Shown here piece after piece: positions 24,301-29,736 of a stretch of DNA of 29,736 nucleotides (positions are counted from its first letter, which is position 1; every line of letters starts with the position of its first letter). Source of the DNA: a virus; IMG/VR virus record IMGVR_UViG_3300033571_005825, positions 1-29,736 of that record, one strand, 5' to 3'. The notes beneath the pieces were generated by a model, which saw nothing but the letters and a program-made list of their open reading frames with translations, did not search any database and had not been told where the DNA came from. The position numbers and the translations under genes are program-made.

Positions 24301-25214
24301 CAGCAATAACTTCTAGTCTGGTTACAAACCGCCGTTACACTATGAAAGATATTGGCACATTAGATAAAAGAATTACTAATTTAGAATATTATGCACAACT
24401 TTCATTGTTAGAAAAAAAAGCCAAAGATTTAACTGTTACTGATGCGTTTGGATTAGATAGATTTAAAAATGGTATTTTCGTTGATCCATTTACAGATTTC
24501 AGTTTAGGAGAGGTTTCAAACCCTGAATACTCTATCGCTATTGATAGTCAAAAAGGCGTAGCTAGACCAAGAATAACAAGAGAAATTATAAATATTCGCT
24601 TTAATAGCGGAGCTTCTTCCAATGTCGTACAAACTGGCAGACTTGTAACTCTTCAATATACTTCTGTAGCTCATTTGACACAACAATTTGCAACAAAATA
24701 TCGTTCGTCAGCTTTGAAGGCTTATGCTTGGAATGGTAGAGCATTTTTGATACCTTCCTATGACAACAATATAGATTTGAATCAAACTGCTTCTGTCAAT
24801 TTAACAATAGATACTGCTACGCCATGGGTACAATTTGCAGATAGTCCATTTGGATCTTTATATGGAGATTGGCGAACCAGAACAGATGTTTCTAGTACTA
24901 CTATTGTAACAGGAACACAAAACAGTCTTGTATACGATTCAGCAGGAAATTTAGTCAGTTCTACTCCAATTACAGGACCTTCGAATAGAACTACTACATC
25001 GAGTTCTGGAGACACAACTACTGTTGGAAGTTCAGTAGCTCAGGCAGCTCTTGCAAGTTCCACTCAAGCGACAAATATGGCAACAACTTTAGGTTTACAA
25101 AACGGAACAACTGTTGGTGCAACTACAACTGCTACGGCAATTGGTACTGTTAGTACTCCATTAGGACAGCCTTTAAGATTTCAACCTGTCGGTATGAATA
25201 TCGGAAATCGATAA
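21327..25214 (+). CDS. Large virion structural protein, DUF4815-type (peripheral baseplate)
   Basis: The 1295-residue protein begins with the DUF4815 signature found in cyanophage and other exo-T4 virion proteins: NVAPYYDDYDPDKNYHRIMF, then SVAVQARELTQLQTILQNQI and GDIVKG. The chain is mostly beta, with a gp10-like TNLEYYAQLSLLEKKAKDL segment (about 1015-1035) and a Ser/Thr-rich end. A ~75-residue beta module at about 585-655 (nt 23079-23290) is shared with the following gene. It occupies the place of T4 gp9/gp10, so a peripheral, fibre-attaching baseplate role is inferred. ATG 21327 follows a weak AGGAA at 21317-21321. Confidence 0.75.
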   Translation: MPLKTDFNVAPYYDDYDPDKNYHRIMFRPSVAVQARELTQLQTILQNQIETFGNWSFKSGDIVKGCDLDPLPKVPYIRLMDFASNGSANTATLDVTEYINAIATSVTSNLTAKVLYANAGFTTNYPDNNILYLRYLDTGDGGETVFSNSELLTFHQITPEGNVALANVYTMSNVLADTYASGNAHGITSSNGIIFINGFFIRVPAETFGLVNNFGTYAGNNVVGFTLVEQIVTETQDTSLLDNALGYSNENAPGAHRLKLVPKLVSLSQEQAALTKDFNPLGFYNYGNFVKKDTQDDPYSIVNNILAIRTYEESGNYIVKNFAVDTITNVVGNEAVLGGYSNVFARVSSGIAYTQGNRVELLKSSLIEMRRGVDTAVNKSQQISFNYGSYFKINEVSGTFLTDKAQTIKLYSVLQKSVTNRTFSSLTPSGTYIGTAKTRCLTYNSGTPGTSSAEYILNVFDIQLLSGYNINQIKSLYYDGTNKAVADVISNGTVDSQNKLQLYSFGIPGIKNLRDAGNIINTDYTYRTTNSSCVMTTGGLVVVRAPESQAGGSDILPYGTGTTLTDSSASEIILTFSSNADSSALTGTVNVFSDSTNVLGSSTTFNTNFKPGDAIRVGASDVRIVSSVTNATYLNVDAAFGANATGQNHFKRYPKGKIVKIARSSIGPNAYVTVTNTTSFNVYSGEFPSSSVGVEVTFNMQRTVASPATKNIRKNRFVKINTSSNPKGPWCLGFSDVHKVNKIYGSSTSSFTGVNGIAAIDLTTSFTYDTGQQDTHYGLSYLYAKSGYSPSSYPYLLVDLDYFVANSSAGVGFFTVESYPIDDANTANTNSIQTKDIPLYVASTGSKIYLRDVIDFRTPCAITANDTGTIVDTSNSAQINTAVSYATLNPSSTVSLSIPTDGLNFPSYGKNLEADYTYYLPRKDLILITPEGSLKVKEGVSSISPQTPLYPENAMAVAVLNVPAYPSLSGDQLDQFQIINQNTLNTIRDTSTAITSSLVTNRRYTMKDIGTLDKRITNLEYYAQLSLLEKKAKDLTVTDAFGLDRFKNGIFVDPFTDFSLGEVSNPEYSIAIDSQKGVARPRITREIINIRFNSGASSNVVQTGRLVTLQYTSVAHLTQQFATKYRSSALKAYAWNGRAFLIPSYDNNIDLNQTASVNLTIDTATPWVQFADSPFGSLYGDWRTRTDVSSTTIVTGTQNSLVYDSAGNLVSSTPITGPSNRTTTSSSGDTTTVGSSVAQAALASSTQATNMATTLGLQNGTTVGATTTATAIGTVSTPLGQPLRFQPVGMNIGNR
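23079..23290 (+). repeat. Beta module shared between two structural genes (copy 1)
   Basis: The encoded pattern is LTGTVNVF, VLGSSTTFNTNFKPGD, SVTNATYLNV. It matches copies at about 27402-27620 (weaker) and 27672-27880 in the next gene. Over 30 bases (23132-23161 versus 27725-27754) 27 are identical by eye. Confidence 0.7.
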
Positions 25215-25252
25215 TCTATGGATATTTTTACAAATTTATTCAAATATACAAC

Positions 25253-25260
25253 TATAAATA
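25253..25260 (+). promoter_or_regulatory. Late-type promoter TATAAATA before the 912-aa gene
   Basis: An exact TATAAATA lies in the 66-bp gap after the DUF4815 gene, ending 20 nt before the TTG start and 9 nt before AGGAGA. This is the only real intergenic gap in the plus-strand block, and the promoter fills it. Best placed of the late-type sites here. Confidence 0.65.
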
Positions 25261-25280
25261 ATGGTTATTAGGAGAGAAAA

Positions 25281-28019
25281 TTGGCCGCTATAAGCACAAC
25301 ATCTACAACATCTATAGAAACTAGTACTAGAGATGGTATAAAATTAACTGTAACTCCTGTTACATCAACTGAACAGATTGGTAATTTTGTTACATCTGTT
25401 TCTAATCAACCATTTATTGCTAATAGAGTTGTATCATTTTGCGCATATAATATGCGACCAAATCAAAGAATGCATTTTTTCTTTGATAGTATTAATGTTG
25501 ATCAATATTGTGCTCCTGCTGGACGAATTACCGGATCAGGAGATTTAGCAAATACTTATGTAATTCCATTATATGCTGAGTGGGCCAGTACAATTCCTAA
25601 AGGCGGTAATTGGGGAGATCCAATTTATTCAGATAAATGGGGAAGAATTGCTGGTCAATTTAATATTCCTGCAGGAAGATTTAAAACAGGCGATAGAGCT
25701 TTTCAGATTACAGACGTAGATAGTCTTATTCTTGGCACTGACGCTCTAACAACATTAGCTTCTGCAGTGTTTACTGCTTCAAACCTAAGTGTTACAAAAC
25801 AGATTACAACTCTTACAACAATTTCTCCTGAGTTAGGATCTGTACCAGTAACAGAAACAGTAACTCAAAGTAATACCGTTACAACTGAAACAACTCTTGA
25901 AGATGTTATTACTATATTACCTCCGCCTCCGCCGCCTCCTCCAATTTTTTGGTTCTGGCTCGAACCAGTAGCTCAAGCTCTTTCAATTCAAACTCCACAA
26001 GGTCAAGCTGGAATATTTGCGACAGGGTTACGTTTGTTTTTTAGACAAAAATCCAAAGTAAGAGATTATGGAGTAACTGTGTATCTTTGTGAAACTGACA
26101 ACGGTTATCCAAACGGTAACGCCATTTTGCCTTATTCAACAGTTCATAAAGAATATGCAGATATTAATATCAGCCAAGATGCTAGCGTTCCAACGACATT
26201 TCTTTTCCCATCCCCAGTATTTCTTTTGAACAATAAAACTTATGCGTTCGTTATCAGACCAGACGCAAACGACCCTGACTATCAAGTTTGGACTTGTAGA
26301 CTTGGTGATGTAGACGTTGCTAGTGGATATCAGGTTTATAGTCAACCTCTTGCTGGTACAGCTTTTTATGGAGCTACTGATAAACAATGGACAGCTCTCC
26401 AAGACGAATATGTTAAATTTATTTTATACAGAGCAGAATTTAATTCACAAGAAGGCCAAGCTGTATTCTATAACAGCAATACTGAATACATTTCTGTATA
26501 TAATGTTGGTTATGTTAACACAACTGCTAGTATATTATCAGGAGATATAGCATTTCAATCTACTAATTCTTTATCAAACTCAACTGGCGGTACAGCAAAC
26601 TCTAGCGTCTATGCTAGAGTTGATTATTATGATTCAGTTAAAAATATTGTTTACTGCGATGATTCTACAGGTCAGTTTATTGATAATGCATTTGTTCAAA
26701 TACATAGATTTAGCAACACAACATATAGTCCTAATAATTTGACTTTAGTTGCTTATGCTAATACTGGACTTTTATATAACCCAGTAGTTGATGCTGTTAC
26801 TCCTCAGTTAGCTTTTATGACTCCTGCAGGAACTGTATTAGATGTTTATTATAAAGGAACAAGTAACAGTTATTCTTTGGATTCTTCGGATTTTAGAGTT
26901 ACGCCAGGATATGAATCAGAATTTTATGACAGAGAAAGAATTGTATCAAGTAAATCAAATGAAATTTATAACATGTCTGGAAATAAATCTTTTATTTTAA
27001 AAGGTAAAATGACTAGCGATACCTCTTTCTTGTCTCCTGTGATTGATGTTGTTAGAAATCAGCAGCTAGTAATTAAAAACGAAATTGACAATTTGTCTTT
27101 TCAGTATGATGAGTTTTTCAATTCCGGAAACGCGAAATCAAAATATGTTTCTAAAGTTATAACGCTAGCTCCAGGGCAAGATGCTGAAGATTTACAAGTT
27201 GTTCTTACTGCTTTTAGACCTGTTGGTTCGGAAATCGAAGTTTGGGTAAAATATTTAAACGGAGAAGACCCAGAACCAATATCTCAAAAAACATGGAGTC
27301 CATTATTAAATAATACTTTGGATTATTATTCGGATCCAAGTAACCCCAACGACTTTAAAGAATATGTTTTTTCTACGTCTGAAAATTACCCATTTATTCA
27401 ATTATCAGGAACTGTTACAGGAAATACAACGAATACTACTTTAACTGGAGTAAATACTTTATTTCAATCAGAAGTATATCCAGGATGGTACGTGGTAACA
27501 TTACCAGACTCTCCTACTACTAATACAGTTAATACTAGAAGAATTATTAGTATTGAAAATAACACAAGTTTGACGATATCTTCAAACAATTCAGTTAATT
27601 CTACAGCACAAACAGCATATTTGGCATTTCCTCCAACTACTGCTTATATGTCGCGACAGAGTACGACTCAATTGACTGGAACTGCTAGCGTTTATACTAC
27701 TAATAATTCTGTTGTTGGATCAGGAACAACTTTTAATACTGATTTTAGACCAGGAAGTATTGTTCAGGTTGCCAATGATTCGCAGATAATAGTTTCAGTT
27801 ACTAATAGTACTCATTTAACAGTGGGCACACCATGGAGCTCTACTGTTTCGGGAGCAAATGTGTTTATTGAAACTCCTCTTGGAGTGACATATTCTTCCC
27901 TAGATAATAAAATTTACACAACATTTAAACAATTCCAGATTAAAATTATTCTTAAATCTAATGATAGTTCTAAAGTTCCTATTATTGATGATTTAAGAGT
28001 TCTAGCTTTGCAGATGTAA
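25281..28019 (+). CDS. 912-aa peripheral baseplate/fibre-network protein
   Basis: The start is TTG 25281 with AGGAGA at 25270-25275. The 912-residue protein has an N-terminal domain (about 1-150). A Thr/Val-rich stretch is followed by eight consecutive prolines (about 212-219), then a domain beginning FWFWLEPVAQALSI. This includes TGLRLFFRQKSKVRDYGVTV, NGYPNGNAILPYS and the PTTFLFPSPVFL-LNNKTYAFVI region. I recall the same block in the C-terminal part of DUF4815 proteins of cyanophages, so here the function may be split across two genes. The last third holds two copies of the LTGT beta module shared with the preceding gene. Role inferred: outer baseplate and fibre attachment. Confidence 0.7.
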   Translation: MAAISTTSTTSIETSTRDGIKLTVTPVTSTEQIGNFVTSVSNQPFIANRVVSFCAYNMRPNQRMHFFFDSINVDQYCAPAGRITGSGDLANTYVIPLYAEWASTIPKGGNWGDPIYSDKWGRIAGQFNIPAGRFKTGDRAFQITDVDSLILGTDALTTLASAVFTASNLSVTKQITTLTTISPELGSVPVTETVTQSNTVTTETTLEDVITILPPPPPPPPIFWFWLEPVAQALSIQTPQGQAGIFATGLRLFFRQKSKVRDYGVTVYLCETDNGYPNGNAILPYSTVHKEYADINISQDASVPTTFLFPSPVFLLNNKTYAFVIRPDANDPDYQVWTCRLGDVDVASGYQVYSQPLAGTAFYGATDKQWTALQDEYVKFILYRAEFNSQEGQAVFYNSNTEYISVYNVGYVNTTASILSGDIAFQSTNSLSNSTGGTANSSVYARVDYYDSVKNIVYCDDSTGQFIDNAFVQIHRFSNTTYSPNNLTLVAYANTGLLYNPVVDAVTPQLAFMTPAGTVLDVYYKGTSNSYSLDSSDFRVTPGYESEFYDRERIVSSKSNEIYNMSGNKSFILKGKMTSDTSFLSPVIDVVRNQQLVIKNEIDNLSFQYDEFFNSGNAKSKYVSKVITLAPGQDAEDLQVVLTAFRPVGSEIEVWVKYLNGEDPEPISQKTWSPLLNNTLDYYSDPSNPNDFKEYVFSTSENYPFIQLSGTVTGNTTNTTLTGVNTLFQSEVYPGWYVVTLPDSPTTNTVNTRRIISIENNTSLTISSNNSVNSTAQTAYLAFPPTTAYMSRQSTTQLTGTASVYTTNNSVVGSGTTFNTDFRPGSIVQVANDSQIIVSVTNSTHLTVGTPWSSTVSGANVFIETPLGVTYSSLDNKIYTTFKQFQIKIILKSNDSSKVPIIDDLRVLALQM
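27402..27880 (+). repeat. Two tandem LTGT-type beta modules (copies 2 and 3)
   Basis: Copy 2 (about 27402-27620) reads SGTVTGNTTNTTLTG, TLFQSEVYPG and ISIENNTSLTIS. Copy 3 (about 27672-27880) reads LTGTASVY, VVGSGTTFNTDFRPG and SVTNSTHLTV. Copy 3 is far closer to the copy in the upstream gene than to copy 2. Confidence 0.65.
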
Positions 28020-28020
28020 A

Positions 28021-28236
28021 ATGGAAAATAAATACTATAAAACAGATTTTGAAGGAATCGTTAAAGACCCAACTAGCGGGGCTATACTTAATGTTGATAA
28101 TAAAAAACTTTCTGCATACAAAAAACAAAAACATATGATGATTGAAAATATGAAAAATGCTGAAAGAATTCAAAAAGTGGAATCTGATTTAGAAGAAATA
28201 AAAAATATGCTCGGTCAACTCCTAAAAAGAAGTTAA
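28021..28236 (+). CDS. 71-aa coiled-coil protein, conserved in exo-T4 phages
   Basis: The 71-residue protein starts 1 nt after the preceding stop. Its N-terminal part contains DFEGIVKDPTSGAILNVDN; the rest is a charged heptad-like helix (MIENMKNAERIQKVESDLEE followed by IKNMLGQLLKRS). I recall small ORFs with a comparable DPxSGAxxN motif plus coiled coil after the DUF4815 gene in other T4-like phages, but no experimental role. A small virion linker or fibre-assembly helper is plausible. The next gene starts 3 nt after its stop. Confidence 0.7.
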   Translation: MENKYYKTDFEGIVKDPTSGAILNVDNKKLSAYKKQKHMMIENMKNAERIQKVESDLEEIKNMLGQLLKRS

Positions 28237-28239
28237 TAA

Positions 28240-29736
28240 ATGACAGTAAATATTTCCAACGTAGGTACAAATAATACTTTTGATTTTTGGCGCAACAGAA
28301 CCAATGAATTAGCTTACACAATGTCTGTGTTAGCTGTTACAGCCAACGGTTCTAATGCTGCAGTTGGTAATGCTGCAATTACCGGCAAATTTACTGCTGA
28401 TTCTTTGGTAATCAATACCACAGCACAAGTTAATAACTCTTTATTGGTTGGTAATAATACTGTAGATGCTTTCAGTTTTACTTACGTAAATACAAGTGCT
28501 ATTTCAGTAGGTAATTCTACTGTTAACTCTTTCTTAGATTTTAATTCATTAAACACTTATGCTGTTTATGTTGGATCCAATGTTGTAGTAAACACGAATC
28601 AATTATATATTACATTTGGTACTGGTGGTACAACGACAAATTTGGTAGCAAACAGTACAACTTTATTATTCAGATCAAACAGTACTGTAAACACTATAGC
28701 TAATTCTACATTATTACAAATTACGAATGGTGCTGCATTAGCCGTAATGAATTATGACTCTTTATCTATTGGTAATTCGTTAGTAAACAGTACTTCTATT
28801 TCTATGGTTGGATCTAATAGCCTTTTTGCTAACACTCAGGCTGTTACTGTTGGTTCTAATGTGTTTATGAACACGTCAACAATTGTAATTGGTAATACTT
28901 TTACAAATGTATTATCTAACTCTAGTTCAATTCTTGTTGGTAACACAACAATAAACACTTTCGCTAATTCTTCATTAGTAAAAGTTGCTAACTCTACAAT
29001 TTCAGCTAATATTGAACCACATAGATTAATTGTAGGAACTTCAATAGTCAATAGCACAATTATAACAACTGGCGCTGGCGGACTGGTTGCTAACACTACA
29101 GCTATTACTGTTGGATCTAATGTTGTCGCAAATACTTCTCAATTTGTTGTCGCTGTTTCTACTTCAAATACTGTAATAAATGCAATTTCAGTGGATGTTG
29201 GTAATAGTACAGTTAACGCTCTATCTAATGCCACTTTAATAAGAATAGCTAATTCAACTGGTTCTGCCAACTTAAATCCTATAAGTTTAACTATTGGCAC
29301 TTCTCTTGTTAATAGTACAGTTTTTACTACTGGTTCTAATGGTATTATCGCAAATACCAGCGTTGTAAAAGTTGCTGCCAACATTCAGATCAATACTTCT
29401 TCTTATTTTGTTGGTAATAGTACGGTATATTCTGACAGAAACTCGTCTTTAATAACAATAGCTAATAATGCAGGTTCGGCGAATTTAAATCCAACTAGCC
29501 TTACTATCGGTACTTCAGTTGTAACTAACACAGTTCTTACGACTGGCGCTAGTGGGTTTACTGCTAATACAACTGCAATGCAGGTTACAACTTCAACTAT
29601 TGGTAATTCTAGTGGATTCTGGACTACTGGAACTGTAAATGCAGCCATTCATTCTGTTGGATCTAATACAATAGCGAATTCTTCTGGCGTATATGCTGGC
29701 ATTGTTAACGCTGCTACCCATTCTGTTGGATCTAAT
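28240..29736 (+). CDS. Repetitive tail fibre protein (5' part, runs off window)
   Basis: ATG 28240 opens a frame that I translated without a stop to the end of the window (499 codons). It begins MTVNISNVGTNNTFDFWRNR, then TNELAYTMSVLAVTA, a fibre N-terminus of attachment type. Most of the rest is low-complexity Asn/Ser/Thr/Val/Gly sequence built from [VI]G[NT]S[TL]VN units with NTT and ANS spacers. A larger unit with SANLNP, SLTIGTS and TTG repeats at 71- and 87-residue intervals. The same small motif occurs in the fibre gene at 19182. A trimeric beta shaft is inferred. Long antisense frames over it reflect the composition and are not called. Confidence 0.8.
   Translation, partial: MTVNISNVGTNNTFDFWRNRTNELAYTMSVLAVTANGSNAAVGNAAITGKFTADSLVINTTAQVNNSLLVGNNTVDAFSFTYVNTSAISVGNSTVNSFLDFNSLNTYAVYVGSNVVVNTNQLYITFGTGGTTTNLVANSTTLLFRSNSTVNTIANSTLLQITNGAALAVMNYDSLSIGNSLVNSTSISMVGSNSLFANTQAVTVGSNVFMNTSTIVIGNTFTNVLSNSSSILVGNTTINTFANSSLVKVANSTISANIEPHRLIVGTSIVNSTIITTGAGGLVANTTAITVGSNVVANTSQFVVAVSTSNTVINAISVDVGNSTVNALSNATLIRIANSTGSANLNPISLTIGTSLVNSTVFTTGSNGIIANTSVVKVAANIQINTSSYFVGNSTVYSDRNSSLITIANNAGSANLNPTSLTIGTSVVTNTVLTTGASGFTANTTAMQVTTSTIGNSSGFWTTGTVNAAIHSVGSNTIANSSGVYAGIVNAATHSVGSN
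29005..29736 (+). repeat. Long-period repeats in the tail fibre gene
   Basis: Copies of the unit anchored at SAN(L/I)(N/E)P start at about 29005, 29266 and 29479 (261 and 213 nt apart). A perfect 18-base direct repeat, encoding HSVGSN, lies at 29650-29667 and 29719-29736, a 69-nt (23-codon) period cut by the window end. Confidence 0.75.

Noticed and set aside
25218-25271. 17-codon ORF in the gap before the 912-aa gene
   Set aside because: No ribosome binding site, and it runs across the late octamer and the Shine-Dalgarno of the next gene.
28836-29648. Three long minus-strand frames over the fibre gene
   Set aside because: They mirror the low-complexity Asn/Ser/Thr repeats of the sense gene and have repetitive hydrophobic products without start signals.
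28240-29736. CRISPR-like or satellite DNA
   Set aside because: Repeats are imperfect, in frame and encode a continuous protein.

Overview
The window is a 29.7 kb segment of an AT-rich (roughly two thirds A+T by eye) T4-superfamily myovirus. Nearly every large gene is recognisable as a T4 core replication, head-completion or baseplate gene. Gene lengths, the divergent arms and the DUF4815-type structural protein look like far-T4/exo-T4 marine or freshwater phages (cyanophage- or Pelagibacter-phage-like) rather than enteric T4. The host cannot be read from the sequence; a cell-wall-active L,D-transpeptidase and tail lysozyme/peptidase domains point to a diderm bacterium. No tRNA, rRNA, CRISPR array or insertion sequence was seen.

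Layout. (1) 1-3035, plus strand: the 3' end of an unknown gene, a 36-aa ORF, a secreted L,D-transpeptidase, a 61-aa unknown, late-transcription coactivator gp33, a zinc metallopeptidase, helicase loader gp59 and ssDNA-binding protein gp32. This is the T4 33-59-32 order with the peptidase inserted. A UUCG hairpin terminator at 3040-3063 separates it from the next, convergent block. (2) 7663-3065, minus strand: head-completion nuclease gp4, an unknown 191-aa protein, a tail-tube-like protein, gp26, a 60-aa ORF and a 666-aa tape-measure-like protein carrying lysozyme and M15-type peptidase domains. gp26 and the 60-aa ORF overlap in the -1 frame across a T TTT TTT slippery heptamer. The order tube, chaperone G, frameshifted extension T, tape measure is the classic tail-assembly module. 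(3) 7722-29736, plus strand: the baseplate late operon gp48, gp53, gp27-like hub, an OB-fold spike protein, a 491-aa Gly/Met-rich protein, a beta-helix spike protein, PAAR tip, gp25, gp6, gp7, a small fibre, gp8, a DUF4815 protein, a 912-aa peripheral baseplate/fibre-network protein, a small coiled-coil protein, and the start of a very repetitive Asn/Ser/Thr-rich tail fibre that runs off the window.

How it works together. Blocks 2 and 3 build the tail: hub and spike (gp27, OB, beta-helix, PAAR), wedges (gp53, gp25, gp6, gp7, gp8), tube cap (gp48), and peripheral fibres. The T4 gp5 spike is exploded here into separate OB, beta-helix and PAAR genes, and the tail lysozyme sits in the tape-measure-like gene on the other strand. 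Late-promoter-like octamers (TATAAATA or AATAAATA) lie upstream of the peptidase, fibre, DUF4815 and 912-aa genes, and as a face-to-face pair between gp4 and gp48. The strongest candidates for undescribed biology are the gp26/-1 frameshift module and the mutually occluding late promoters.
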